This document shows, in pieces, positions 17,094-25,868 of a stretch of 58,217 bases of DNA. The notes under the pieces are model-generated. The model was not told the origin of the DNA, ran no database searches, and saw only the letters and a program-made list of their open reading frames with translations. This DNA is from Planctomycetota bacterium (lineage in GTDB: Bacteria > Planctomycetota > Phycisphaerae > UBA1845), in assembly GCA_016200265.1 (NCBI GenBank), contig JACQFE010000052.1, positions 1-58,217 on the forward strand, in the 5' to 3' direction. Positions within the stretch are counted from its first letter, which is position 1. The number at the start of each line of letters is the position of its first letter. Position numbers and translations under genes: made by a program.

Positions 17094-18209
17094 TTACATA
17101 TTCGACCCAAGAAGGAATGCCGCGCCCATGCGATCCGCCATCGGCTGGTTGGAAAAAATAAGCGGTAGAAGAAATCGAATGTCGGTGTGTGGAGACCGCA
17201 GGTAGTCCACCATCTGCATCCTCCACTTCGAATCAAAAGACATCAACGTGTCTTGCGAAAACTTGCTGCGAAGGGACTCCTCGATCGTTTCCGCGGCGAG
17301 CTTGGCCGACCACATTGCCGGATAGAGCCCCTCATTGTTGGCGGCGGAAACAAATCCTCCCGCCTCGCCAACCAGCAGGGTGTGTTTGGCGACGTGGGTG
17401 TCCATGTCCAAGGCTCCTCCGGCTGGACTTTGATAAAAAGTCGCTCTTGCGGCCTGATCCGCAAGATCCAGGGGGAGAACGTTTTGTTGAAATGCGTGGC
17501 GACAAATTGCTTGAAGTTGTTCAATCACGCGGTCGCGGCTTTGCGGAAGATTGATGTTTACGACCGCGCGATTGTCCCAAGTTCCGCACCAACAGAACCC
17601 GCCACCGCCATCCAAACCCAATACGATGCAGACTCTAGCTTGAGTACTTTGTTTGGACTTCAAGGTTGCATCGACCTGCGCAGTCCACAATCCGCCGGAA
17701 ATTGCATCGGATCGAAAACCCACCCGCGTGGCCAAAGTCGAATCGCGACCAGTAGCCAGAATCAGAAGCCGACTCTTCACTTTGCGATGATCATTCAGCG
17801 TGAGAACGAGGTCCGCCTCGTTGAGTCGAATTTCCGTAACTGCGGCCTTGGGCATGAAGGTTGCACCCGCGGCGATTGCGGAATTTCGAATCAGCTTCCC
17901 GAATGCGGACCGTTCCACAAGGTATCCGGCATGTTGGTCAAACCTGGCTTGGGAGGATTTCGAAAAGTCGGCATTAAAGAACGTAAGTTCGCTGATCGGC
18001 GCTTTCAGTAGGTTTCCCGCCTTGACGCCAAGTTCGTCCAGAATTGGAATGGCCTTTGCGCTGAGCCAGGCCGCATGAAGCGTTTCCGAAGCAAAATCCT
18101 CGACATCAATGAGTGCGACGCCGAGATCTTTCCGGGCGAGATAGGCGGCGGCAGTAGCGCCGGAAGGCCCGGCACCGATGATCGCTATGTCGAATGAATC
18201 ACTGCTCAT
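17094..18209 (-). CDS. FAD-dependent oxidoreductase, geranylgeranyl-reductase-like
   Basis: 371 residues from ATG 18209. The N-terminal FAD-binding motif is DIAIIGAGPSGATAAAYLA, and the second FAD motif is LLVGEAGGFVSAANNEGL (GD/GE-type, about 280). The ATG motif ILATGRDS is near residue 150. The order and the A.NEG ending are those of the geranylgeranyl reductase/PHBH-like flavoprotein group, which act on isoprenoid or aromatic substrates. The substrate here is unknown. It heads the minus-strand run and is divergent from the ATPase gene at 18482 across a hairpin repeat. Confidence 0.8.
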   Translation of the reverse strand: MSSDSFDIAIIGAGPSGATAAAYLARKDLGVALIDVEDFASETLHAAWLSAKAIPILDELGVKAGNLLKAPISELTFFNADFSKSSQARFDQHAGYLVERSAFGKLIRNSAIAAGATFMPKAAVTEIRLNEADLVLTLNDHRKVKSRLLILATGRDSTLATRVGFRSDAISGGLWTAQVDATLKSKQSTQARVCIVLGLDGGGGFCWCGTWDNRAVVNINLPQSRDRVIEQLQAICRHAFQQNVLPLDLADQAARATFYQSPAGGALDMDTHVAKHTLLVGEAGGFVSAANNEGLYPAMWSAKLAAETIEESLRSKFSQDTLMSFDSKWRMQMVDYLRSPHTDIRFLLPLIFSNQPMADRMGAAFLLGSNM

Positions 18210-18273
18210 CTTACCGTTCCGTGGGAAAGGGAGCATCCTTTGGAGCAAGAAGTCTACCGCGCAAGGCGTCGCA

Positions 18274-18346
18274 CGTCATTCTGACGTCGCCGCAGGCGAC
18301 CGGAGAATCTCACATTGTAAGATGCTTCACTTCGCCAAGAATGACG
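18274..18346. repeat. dispersed inverted repeat CGTCATTCT...AGAATGACG
   Basis: CGTCATTCT (18274-18282) and AGAATGACG (18338-18346) are perfect inverted arms of a 73-bp segment with a paired internal region (GAATCTC, AAGATGCTTC). This looks like the widespread GTCATTC-type repeat of planctomycetes and other environmental bacteria. It lies in the divergent gap between the flavoprotein and ATPase genes. Confidence 0.6.
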
Positions 18347-18481
18347 GCAGCGAACTTGCTTTTTCGCGCGCTACAAAGTCATTCGTTCTCGGTAAATCCC
18401 GTTGACGGCGTCGAGATCGAAGACTACGGTAAACTCGCGCCGAATGCGGTCCACCATTTGTTTTCGCATCGGAAGAATATC

Positions 18482-19600
18482 TTGGCAAGTGTCGCACTTG
18501 AACATATCGAAAGGGTCTTCAAGGAAAGAAAGCGGCAGGTCCATGCTGTCCGCGACTTGTGCCTTCATGTCAATGATGGTGAGCTGCTAACGCTCGTCGG
18601 CCCATCCGGGTGCGGGAAGACGACGACTTTGCGGGTCATTGCCGGTCTCGATGAACCTTCGGCGGGCACGATTCGCATCGAAGATCGAGTGGTGAATCGG
18701 GTCCTTCCCAAAGATCGAGATGTGGCCATGGTCTTTCAGAATTACGCCTTATATCCCCACATGACGGTTTACCAGAACATCGCGTTTCCGTTAAGAATGC
18801 GCAAGTTACCCAAAGTCGAGATCCAACGAAGAGTTAGCGAGACGGCGGATCGAATGGGGCTTGCTTTACTACTGGATCGAAAGCCGGCGGCCCTTTCCGG
18901 TGGTGAGAAGCAACGAACCGCGGTCGCACGAGCCATCGTCCGCAGTCCGAAGGTGTTCCTCCTCGACGAACCGCTTTCCAATCTCGATGCGCCGCTACGG
19001 GTCGAATTGCGGAGTGAAATCAAGCGGTTGCAGCGATCACTGAAGACGACCACCGTTTACGTCACGCACGATCAGGAAGAGGCCATGACCCTGGGGGACC
19101 GCATCGCGGTGATGCGCGAAGGCGTTCTGCAACAATGCGGGTCACCGCTGGAAGTCTACAATCGCCCGGCAAACCGATTTGTGGCCGGTTTCATCGGTAC
19201 GCCGGCGATGAACTTGATTGCAGGGACGATAGTCGAGGCCGGGGACGCGGGAGAATTTCAATTCGGCAAGCGACGGTTGCCGATTTCAAAGCCAACCAAC
19301 GGAATTCGGATGCCGGTCGGACCGGCGGTTTTCGGCATCCGGCCCCAGAACGTACGTTTCCAGACAACCGAGAATTCGCGCCAGGATCGAGGCCTGATTG
19401 ATGTCGGAGAAGGCATCGTACGTCTTGTGGAAACCACCGGCGATGCGACGAATGTACGGATCAATTTGGATGATCGTGAAATCATCGCGCGAACGACCCC
19501 GAGTTGCGAACTTCGCGAAAACGATCGAATTCAAGTCGCATTCGATACTACACACGTCCATTTCTTCCGGGCCGACGAATCCGGAGAGCGCGTTTCCTAA
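18482..19600 (+). CDS. MalK/UgpC-type ABC transporter ATP-binding protein
   Basis: 372 residues from TTG 18482 (GGAAG upstream; LASVALEHIERVFKE is the family-like start). A longer frame from 18194 crosses repeat DNA and is not used. Walker A is GPSGCGKTTT, Q-loop QNYALYPHM, signature LSGGEKQR, Walker B VFLLDEPLSNLD and switch His in YVTHDQEEAM. After about residue 235 comes the MalK-type regulatory domain with OB/TOBE folds (FIGTPAMNLI, FGIRPQNV). Such ATPases drive sugar or glycerol-phosphate importers and may serve several permeases. No permease or solute-binding protein is adjacent, so the transported solute is unknown. Confidence 0.9.
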   Translation: MASVALEHIERVFKERKRQVHAVRDLCLHVNDGELLTLVGPSGCGKTTTLRVIAGLDEPSAGTIRIEDRVVNRVLPKDRDVAMVFQNYALYPHMTVYQNIAFPLRMRKLPKVEIQRRVSETADRMGLALLLDRKPAALSGGEKQRTAVARAIVRSPKVFLLDEPLSNLDAPLRVELRSEIKRLQRSLKTTTVYVTHDQEEAMTLGDRIAVMREGVLQQCGSPLEVYNRPANRFVAGFIGTPAMNLIAGTIVEAGDAGEFQFGKRRLPISKPTNGIRMPVGPAVFGIRPQNVRFQTTENSRQDRGLIDVGEGIVRLVETTGDATNVRINLDDREIIARTTPSCELRENDRIQVAFDTTHVHFFRADESGERVS

Positions 19601-19625
19601 AAGGCCTCAGATCCCATTTGATTGC

Positions 19626-19653
19626 TTGTTTTTTGTGATGCATTTGTTATAAT
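19626..19653 (+). promoter_or_regulatory. probable promoter of the bactofilin genes
   Basis: A perfect TATAAT (19648-19653) follows TTGTTT (19626-19631) at 16 bases. It lies 82 bases before the bactofilin start codon and right after the ATPase stop codon. Confidence 0.5.
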
Positions 19654-19734
19654 CTGGTTGCGAGCAGACGAATGGAGCGGGAACGGTCCGCTTCGCACAG
19701 GACTCCTACCATGCAAACGCAAGGAAGTGTTCCA

Positions 19735-20193
19735 ATGGCAGAAACGAATCAGGAATTTCCAACTACGCTGGGGCCGGACACCGTATTTAAGGGGCAGCTT
19801 CAATTTGAAAAAGGCGTACGACTTCTCGGAAAATTTGACGGCGAAATTAGTAGCGAAGGGCAATTGCTGATTGCCGAAGGCGCTTCGCTGACCGGCGACG
19901 TAAAGGCCGGGGCGATTCGCATTGATGGGCACGTGAAGGGCAACTTGAACGCGGCCACGAAAGTTCAATTATCCGCTTCAGCTCGGCTGGAAGGCGATTT
20001 GCAGACTGCTCGGCTCGAAGTGGCCGAGGGTGCTGTGTTAATCGGTCGTTGCGTTGTGGGCACGAATGGGCAGGGATCCAAGCCCGGCGACGCCAAGACC
20101 ACATATAAACCCGTGGAGTCAGTGAAACCTCGCGGCAATGAACCGACCGCGCCGGCCATGAATCCGTCGGCCGGGGCGCCTGCGAAACGATAA
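19735..20193 (+). CDS. bactofilin
   Basis: 152 residues from ATG 19735, chosen for AGGAAG eight bases upstream. The core from about 17 to 115 is the bactofilin (DUF583) right-handed beta-helix built from short repeats: GPDTVFKGQLQFEKGVRLLG, KFDGEI, EGQLLIAEGASLTGDV, AGAIRIDGHVKGNL and ASARLEGDLQTA. Bactofilins polymerise without nucleotides into filaments at the membrane and act in cell shape, appendages or protein placement. The C-terminal 35 residues are Pro/Lys/Ala-rich and disordered. A second bactofilin follows. Confidence 0.9.
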   Translation: MAETNQEFPTTLGPDTVFKGQLQFEKGVRLLGKFDGEISSEGQLLIAEGASLTGDVKAGAIRIDGHVKGNLNAATKVQLSASARLEGDLQTARLEVAEGAVLIGRCVVGTNGQGSKPGDAKTTYKPVESVKPRGNEPTAPAMNPSAGAPAKR

Positions 20194-20201
20194 GGCAAAA
20201 C

Positions 20202-20219
20202 GGTGCATCAAGATGCACC
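20202..20219. repeat. perfect hairpin between the bactofilin genes
   Basis: GGTGCATC pairs perfectly with GATGCACC around an AA loop (20202-20219). It is followed about 20 bases on by a second palindromic string, CACGGGATTGCAATCCGTG. There is no T-tract, so these look like intergenic palindromic repeats that may modulate read-through, not a standard terminator. Confidence 0.6.
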
Positions 20220-20353
20220 ATACGACTTTGTGTGGCACGGGATTGCAATCCGTGAATTCACCCGTTGAAAACCGGTGTCACATGCAAGAGCCAAAGGCGA
20301 GTGCCACGGATTGACACGAACATGGGTCGATTGACCCGCGGGTGGAACCTGCG

Positions 20354-20761
20354 ATGCCGTCGATAGTCTCCGGAAACGGAAGCGCTCACAGGCAGGTAAG
20401 CTGCACGCACTGTGGCGGACCATGCGATGTCGGCGCGCGAGCGATGTCCATCTTCTGCCCGCATTGCCGAAAACGACTCATCCTTGAGAATTATAAGATC
20501 GACACCTATTACGCCGTGCGCGATTTCTCAACCTGCGGCGACATTGTCGTCGAAAAAACCGGTCACGTCGTCGCGCCGATCAAAGCTCAAAACCTCACCG
20601 TCAAAGGCAAGGTGCAAGGCCAAGTCACGGCTCGCGGCGAAGTCAACATCAGCAAGAACGGTTCGCTCAAAGGCGAGATTGAGGCCGCAAGCATTGTAGT
20701 CGAACCCGGCGCCACGCTCGATGCATTTCTCCGCATCGGGCCTACCAGCGAGACGCAGTAA
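20354..20761 (+). CDS. bactofilin with N-terminal zinc-ribbon
   Basis: 135 residues from ATG 20354 (GGTGGA upstream). The N-terminal 45 residues contain CTHCGGPC and FCPHCRKRL, two CxxC knuckles forming a likely zinc ribbon, which classical bactofilins lack. The beta-helix follows (about 60-130): CGDIVVEKTGHVVAPI, AQNLTVKGKVQGQVTARGEV and GSLKGEIEAASIVVEPGATL. It is 160 bases after the first bactofilin and 18 bases before the LipM-like gene. The ribbon could link filaments to nucleic acid or to a partner protein; this is inference. Confidence 0.85.
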   Translation: MPSIVSGNGSAHRQVSCTHCGGPCDVGARAMSIFCPHCRKRLILENYKIDTYYAVRDFSTCGDIVVEKTGHVVAPIKAQNLTVKGKVQGQVTARGEVNISKNGSLKGEIEAASIVVEPGATLDAFLRIGPTSETQ

Positions 20762-20779
20762 TCGTCTACACTGTTCGGC

Positions 20780-21592
20780 ATGGAATTTCCGACGAATACG
20801 ATACGCGTTTTACAGGATCCACCGCTTGACGGTCCCACGAACATGGCCCGCGACGAGGCGCTAATGACTTGCGTCGGGGAAGGTAAGTCGCCACCGACGC
20901 TTCGGCTGTATCAATGGATTGAGCCGACGATTTCGCTGGGATATTTCCAGAAATTCGCGGATTTTGAGGCACTTCCGTCACCGCTGCCGCAACTCGCGGT
21001 GGTGCGTCGACCGACCGGCGGCGGAGCAATTCTACACGATCTTGAGCTCACTTATTCCATCGCGCTACGCACGAATCATCCGCTAATTGCGTCTGATTGC
21101 TGTCCGGACGGAATGCGCGATTTTCGAAAACTCTACAAAGCCGCTCATGATGCCATCACTTTGGCACTTCGCGAATTGAATATCGAATCCTCGCCGTGTG
21201 GTTTCACCGATGACTCGGGGCCGGCCCGCGGGCCGTTCTTCTGCTTCGCGCGGCGGCATGAATTCGATTTGCTTGTCGGCGACGAAAAGATCACTGGAAG
21301 CGCTCAACGCCGCACCCGACACGCGGTGTTGCAACACGGATCGATCATCCTAGCCGATAGATTCGGTCAGCCGATGCGTCATGGAATTGATCCACCAATT
21401 ACGCATTCCACTCAAAGCGCGCCCGCTGATTACATGGATCGAGTGAATCGCCTGCGACAGACGCTACCGATTGCATTTGCTCAAATGATCAACATGCCAT
21501 GCCACAATGGGGTTTGGTCCGCCGATGAACTTGCCTTGACCCCCGAAATTCAAAGCAAATATGCAGGCGACGAATGGATGCGCAGGACTTGA
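20780..21592 (+). CDS. lipoate-protein ligase/octanoyltransferase family (LipM-like)
   Basis: 270 residues of the BPL/LplA/LipB catalytic fold. Diagnostic motifs are RRPTGGGAILHDLELTYS (about 76-93), the catalytic lysine K170 in VGDEKITGSAQRR and Cys155 in FFCFARRHEFDL. In LipM octanoyltransferases a cysteine at this position forms the acyl thioester, whereas LplA ligases lack it, so octanoyl transfer to GcvH or similar is more likely than lipoate ligation. The enzyme acts in the cytoplasm on lipoyl domains. It is 18 bases after the bactofilin gene. LipA is not in the window. Confidence 0.8.
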   Translation: MEFPTNTIRVLQDPPLDGPTNMARDEALMTCVGEGKSPPTLRLYQWIEPTISLGYFQKFADFEALPSPLPQLAVVRRPTGGGAILHDLELTYSIALRTNHPLIASDCCPDGMRDFRKLYKAAHDAITLALRELNIESSPCGFTDDSGPARGPFFCFARRHEFDLLVGDEKITGSAQRRTRHAVLQHGSIILADRFGQPMRHGIDPPITHSTQSAPADYMDRVNRLRQTLPIAFAQMINMPCHNGVWSADELALTPEIQSKYAGDEWMRRT

Positions 21593-21613
21593 TTCCGCGG
21601 CACTGTGGCATGC

Positions 21614-22342
21614 TCATCGCGGCGCGTGGCGAATAAGCAATTCCTTCATCTCTCGCACCGCTTCGCGAATGCCGACGAAAACCGCTCGCGAGATGATCGA
21701 ATGGCCGATATTGAATTCGCCGAAGCCGGGCATGGATGCGATCGGAGCGATGTTGCGATACGTCAGGCCATGACCGCCGTGAACTTCGAGGCCCACTTCC
21801 CGACCGACTTTGATTCCTGATCGCAAGGCATCCAGCGCAGCAAGCTGCGTAGCGGGAGTCTTCGCATGGGCGTAGGCGCCGGTCCATAATTCGATTGCTT
21901 GGAAGCCCATCACAGCGGAGGCCCGGACTTGTTCGCCGATCGGCTCGATAAATGCGCTGACGATGATGCCCGCATCGCGGAGACGTTTGACGGCCGGCTC
22001 GATTCGCGAACGATGACGCACCACATCAAGCCCGCCTTCGGTGGTAATTTCTTCGCGGCGCTCAGGCACGAGCGTGCATTGATCGGGTTTCAATTCCAAG
22101 GCAATGGCAACGATCTCATCAGCGGCGGCCATCTCCATGTTGAGTTTCACGCCGACGGTTTCGCTAAGCAGCCGCGCGTCGCGATCCTGAATATGCCGAC
22201 GATCCTCGCGAAGATGAAACGTGATGCCGTCGGCGCCTCCCAGCTCGGCCTCCGCCGCGGTCCACACCGGGTCCGGCTCGTCCGTGCGCCGCGCCTGACG
22301 GACGGTGGCGACGTGGTCGATGTTGACTCCAAGTAAGGCCAT
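21614..22342 (-). CDS. pdxJ: pyridoxine 5'-phosphate synthase
   Basis: 242 residues from ATG 22342 ([18 protein letters not shown]), the usual PdxJ N-terminus; a start 15 bases upstream is less likely. PdxJ condenses 1-deoxyxylulose 5-phosphate with 3-amino-2-oxopropyl phosphate to form pyridoxine 5'-phosphate. Motifs include [61 protein letters not shown] and [14 protein letters not shown], covering the TIM-barrel active site. Length is standard. It converges with the LipM-like gene (21 bases between stops). Confidence 0.96.
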   Translation of the reverse strand: MALLGVNIDHVATVRQARRTDEPDPVWTAAEAELGGADGITFHLREDRRHIQDRDARLLSETVGVKLNMEMAAADEIVAIALELKPDQCTLVPERREEITTEGGLDVVRHRSRIEPAVKRLRDAGIIVSAFIEPIGEQVRASAVMGFQAIELWTGAYAHAKTPATQLAALDALRSGIKVGREVGLEVHGGHGLTYRNIAPIASMPGFGEFNIGHSIISRAVFVGIREAVREMKELLIRHAPR

Positions 22343-22362
22343 TGCTGTTTTTCCCAAACCCG

Positions 22363-22451
22363 TCCGAACCCCAAGCGCGAGCGCGGGGTCATACCCCCTT
22401 TAGTCCCCCTTTGTCAGGGGGACAGCCCGGTTCTTGCGTTCCGGGTTCGGA
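22363..22451. repeat. composite inverted-repeat element TCCGAACCC...GGGTTCGGA
   Basis: TCCGAACCC (22363-22371) and GGGTTCGGA (22443-22451) are perfect inverted arms. Inside are CCCCAAGCGCGAGCGCGGGG and a hairpin (TCCCCCTTTGTCAGGGGGA). The first inner motif recurs diverged at 12004-12150, and the second resembles the repeats at 33110, 45289 and 51481. It fills the gap between the permease stop and the pdxJ start. Confidence 0.65.
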
Positions 22452-22453
22452 TG

Positions 22454-23443
22454 CTATCCGACCTCTCGCCGCTGAAATGCAGCCACGCCGAGCCCGAGGA
22501 TTCCGCACGTTACCAGCACCGCGTATGCTGTCATGTATCCGACATACGAAAACGGAATCGTCGTTTTTTCCGAGCCGATGGTCAATCCGTCGATAACCCA
22601 AAATGGCCCGATGTTGGGAATGGCTCGATAGGCGATCATCGCGGCGAGCGATTGAGCTTCGTGCTGACCAAAGGCATAATCGGAAATAATTCCCAGACCC
22701 AATGCCGCCGTGCAGATCACCAGCGTCATCATTTGACCAAAACGCGTCGAAGCCGCGACCGCCACGGCTGCTACGATCAGCACCGCGAGCCAGACAAGAT
22801 AGGCCGCGATGATAATCTGGCCGCCGACGTAGTTGCTTCCGAACGGGATTACTTCCCAGCCCTTGCCGAGCTTCCCAACAAGCAACGCGCTGACGGTCAA
22901 CAACGGAGTAATGAATCCGATGACGGAAGTCGAGAATCCGAACCCATAAAAATAATTGCAAAATGCCCCGGCGATCAGGGAGATGAAAAGGCTGCCGAAC
23001 CCGAAAATCAGCACCGGCTGGTCCCAGGGATCGGAAGTTCGTTGCAGCACCCCATGCCGGACGGATAGCACGAACACCAGCAGGCTCAAGAAAAATGCGA
23101 GAAGCATGGCCCCACTCAAGCCCGCAAACTTACCCAATATGAAAATCGGCCTGCTGACGGGCTTGGAAATCACCGTCAGCACGGTCTTGTTCTCGATCTC
23201 GCGGCTGATTACCCCTGAAGCACTGAATGCGGATAAGAACAAACCGCTCAACAGGAGCGTAGAGAGTCCAAGGTCCAGAAGTAGTTTGTTGTCGTCATCG
23301 AGGGTGAAACCCGCCAGCGAGACGTTGAGAATGAGAAGCCCGGCGGTGACGGATAACAGGATCGCGTAAATGGGTTGTCGGATCGTTTCGAGAAACGTGC
23401 CACGAGCAAGAGTGTAGAATCGTTCGAGCATCGCGTTTGACAA
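22454..23443 (-). CDS. ABC-2-type transporter permease
   Basis: 329 residues with six or more membrane helices (for example PIYAILLSVTAGLLILNVSL, SGLFLSAFSASGV, LLAFFLSLLVFVLSV, LIAGAFCNYFYGFG, ALLVGKLG and YLVWLAVLIVAAVAV). A conserved cytoplasmic loop, REIENKTVLTVISKPVSRP then ILGKF, matches DEFINHQIFLVVTKPIPRW then VVGKW in the plus-strand permease at 29522, so the two are related. It starts 238 bases from the oppositely oriented SPFH operon and probably supplies a second membrane subunit for the same ATPase. The substrate is unknown. Confidence 0.8.
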   Translation of the reverse strand: MSNAMLERFYTLARGTFLETIRQPIYAILLSVTAGLLILNVSLAGFTLDDDNKLLLDLGLSTLLLSGLFLSAFSASGVISREIENKTVLTVISKPVSRPIFILGKFAGLSGAMLLAFFLSLLVFVLSVRHGVLQRTSDPWDQPVLIFGFGSLFISLIAGAFCNYFYGFGFSTSVIGFITPLLTVSALLVGKLGKGWEVIPFGSNYVGGQIIIAAYLVWLAVLIVAAVAVAASTRFGQMMTLVICTAALGLGIISDYAFGQHEAQSLAAMIAYRAIPNIGPFWVIDGLTIGSEKTTIPFSYVGYMTAYAVLVTCGILGLGVAAFQRREVG

Positions 23444-23680
23444 CTGGCGAGCGAATTCGTGCCATCAGTTGGCGTCATCTCGCTCGCATTGTAAGCTGGC
23501 CGCCCGCGTCCACAAGGATCGCAGGCGCATCGCTCGACTCCGGGCGCGGGAACATTCGGCAAAAAGAGCGATTTCGCCCAGGCCGGCTACTGACTCAGTT
23601 ACGTTTCACGCAGTGCATTGGTTCGCATTGATCCGTCGGCGCGTTTGCCGGCATTTGGAATTGCAGATGACAGGCGCATA

Positions 23681-25846
23681 ATGGTAGGCCCACCGACTGA
23701 ACACGCAACGCCGAACGATCGCCGCGCTCAAACCGTGGCCACGATTGGGCTATTGTTGCAAGTCGTCGTGTATGTGACGCTTTCCGGACTTTCACACTGG
23801 AAAAGATCTACCACGCTGTCTGCCCTGGCACGGCTTGTCGTGGCCGGCATCCCCATCTGGTTCGTTCTAGTTCTTGTCTACAAGCAAGTTCGCCGCGTCG
23901 GAGCGGAGCGGCTGGAATCCGAGGAATTGAAGCGCGCAAGAGAGGCCGGCGCGAGCGACGCCCTATTCGATGTAGAGGATGAAGATCTTCTTATCGAACA
24001 GAATCGTTTGCGTTGGCTAGTACGCTGGCTGATACCATCAACCACGGTAATCCTTTGCATTTACTTGCTTGCGGGCCATTGGGTGAAATGGGGCTGGACG
24101 TTTGATAATGCGTTCACATCGGAGGGTGTGCAGGACACCCAGCAGCCGACGATGGTCATGTGGTTCGTAGTGTTGCTGGGCTTTGTATGCTTCTTGTTTG
24201 CCCGATATTGCCTCGCGTTAGCGAAAATTCCCAATTGGCGCTTGCTTCACGCAGGGGCGATTTTCATCGCCGCAACAGGTCTCGCGTGTCTTGGCGAAGT
24301 GATCGCCCTGATGTCCGCCACGTCCATTGACTGGGCGGAGCCGCTCATCGCCTACGTCATTCGCGTCGCAATGCTGCTATTGGGGATCGAGCTGGTGGCG
24401 AATTTCATGCTCGATTTCTACCGACCGAGAATTCCCGGCGTGGTGGCGAGGCCGTCATTTGACAGCCGACTTTTGGGGCTGATCGGCGAGCCGGGCGCGC
24501 TTGCGAAATCAATCGCGGAGGCCGTCAATTATCAATTCGGCTTCGAGGTCAGCTCGACGTGGTTTTATCAACTCCTGCAACGATGGCTTCTACCGATAGT
24601 TGTTGTCACCGTCGTCATCGTGTTGGCGTTAAGCAGCTTCGTCATCGTGGATGCCGACGAATCTGCTGTGATCGAGCATTTCGGCCAGCCAATTTCCGCT
24701 GACAATGGAATCGTCGGCCCCGGGTTTCATTTCAAGTGGCCTTATCCGATTGACGTTGTCTACCGCGCGCCGGTGCGGCGCGTGCGCGAGGTCGTGATCG
24801 GTGAAAGCGCCGAAAAAGAAGACGAAAACGATTCGAAGCGAAAAGCAATCCTCTGGACGGAAGCACATGAGTTTGTACCGGAATTGATGCTCCTCGTCGC
24901 TTCGCCAAATCCTGAAGATCGTCCCAAGCTCCCGGTGCGCGGGTCGACGAAGTCCATTGAGCGAATCCTTGGCGAGCGAGCACGGGCGACGGAGTCCGTA
25001 CCCGTCAGCCTGCTTATGGTTTCCATGCCCATCGAATATCGCGTAAAAGACGTGCGTAAATTCATCTACAATTATGAAGGCCCGCTCAAGTTGATGGAAG
25101 CGGTTTCGTATCAATATCTCTCGGATTACGCTGCCGGCGTTGACCTGGATTCGATCATGGGCGCGGGGCGTGAACAGATCAACAACACATTGAAAACATC
25201 GTTGCAGGAACGCCTTGATAAGCTCGACCTTGGTATCGAGATCGTGTTTGCAGGCATTCGAGCGGCGCACCCGCCGGTCAAGGATGGAGTCGCGGAAGCA
25301 TTTCAAAGGGTCATCACCGCCGCAACCGGCAAGGCAACTTCAATCCAAAATGCTGAAGGCGAGTCTTTGAGAATTCTGACGAGCATCGCCGGCACCGAAA
25401 CGAGAGCTCACGAGTTGGATGAGGCGCTTCGTCGACGAGACCGGTTGCGAGCAAAGGCCGATGCCGACCCTAATAAACTTGCTGAAATTGAAAAGACCGT
25501 AAACGAATTGTTAATGGGGAATGTGGGCAAGGACGTCGCACCCATGAGTGGTCAGGCGGCTGCGATCATTGCGGACGCGAATTCCGCCGCCAGCAGACGA
25601 GTGAGTGATGCTGCCGTGAAGGCGCGGGCGTTCGGCGCCGAAGTCGCGGCGTATGAGGCCGCACGAGAGCTTTATTCCGAACGAAAAGCTTTGGAGGCTT
25701 ACGAGAATATTTCGACGGTTCGGAAGTATCTGATCGTCGCCGATCCGGGCAAAGTTGTCGTGGAGTATCAGACCCAGCAGGAAGGCGGTCTCGACCGCGT
25801 GTTGCAAGAGGGCGTGACCAAGGAACGCAAGGACACGTCGAAATGA
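23681..25846 (+). CDS. HflK-like SPFH protein with extra multi-span N-terminal membrane domain
   Basis: 721 residues from ATG 23681. The first about 300 residues hold six predicted helices (VATIGLLLQVVVYVTLSGL; LVVAGIPIWFVLVLVY; TTVILCIYLLAG; MVMWFVVLLGFVCFLF; AGAIFIAATGLACLGEVIAL; VAMLLLGIELVANFML). A further helix (LLPIVVVTVVIVLALSSFVI) is placed as in HflK. The SPFH domain follows with DESAVIEHFGQP, GPGFHFKWPYPIDVVYRAPV and a long coiled-coil tail. HflK with HflC forms a cage around FtsH in E. coli, but HflK there has one helix and is about 420 residues. The membrane domain is thus an unusual fusion. First gene of a seven-gene run with five short or overlapping junctions. Confidence 0.85.
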   Translation: MVGPPTEHATPNDRRAQTVATIGLLLQVVVYVTLSGLSHWKRSTTLSALARLVVAGIPIWFVLVLVYKQVRRVGAERLESEELKRAREAGASDALFDVEDEDLLIEQNRLRWLVRWLIPSTTVILCIYLLAGHWVKWGWTFDNAFTSEGVQDTQQPTMVMWFVVLLGFVCFLFARYCLALAKIPNWRLLHAGAIFIAATGLACLGEVIALMSATSIDWAEPLIAYVIRVAMLLLGIELVANFMLDFYRPRIPGVVARPSFDSRLLGLIGEPGALAKSIAEAVNYQFGFEVSSTWFYQLLQRWLLPIVVVTVVIVLALSSFVIVDADESAVIEHFGQPISADNGIVGPGFHFKWPYPIDVVYRAPVRRVREVVIGESAEKEDENDSKRKAILWTEAHEFVPELMLLVASPNPEDRPKLPVRGSTKSIERILGERARATESVPVSLLMVSMPIEYRVKDVRKFIYNYEGPLKLMEAVSYQYLSDYAAGVDLDSIMGAGREQINNTLKTSLQERLDKLDLGIEIVFAGIRAAHPPVKDGVAEAFQRVITAATGKATSIQNAEGESLRILTSIAGTETRAHELDEALRRRDRLRAKADADPNKLAEIEKTVNELLMGNVGKDVAPMSGQAAAIIADANSAASRRVSDAAVKARAFGAEVAAYEAARELYSERKALEAYENISTVRKYLIVADPGKVVVEYQTQQEGGLDRVLQEGVTKERKDTSK

Positions 25847-25868
25847 TTCATCGACACCCGCAGAGAGC

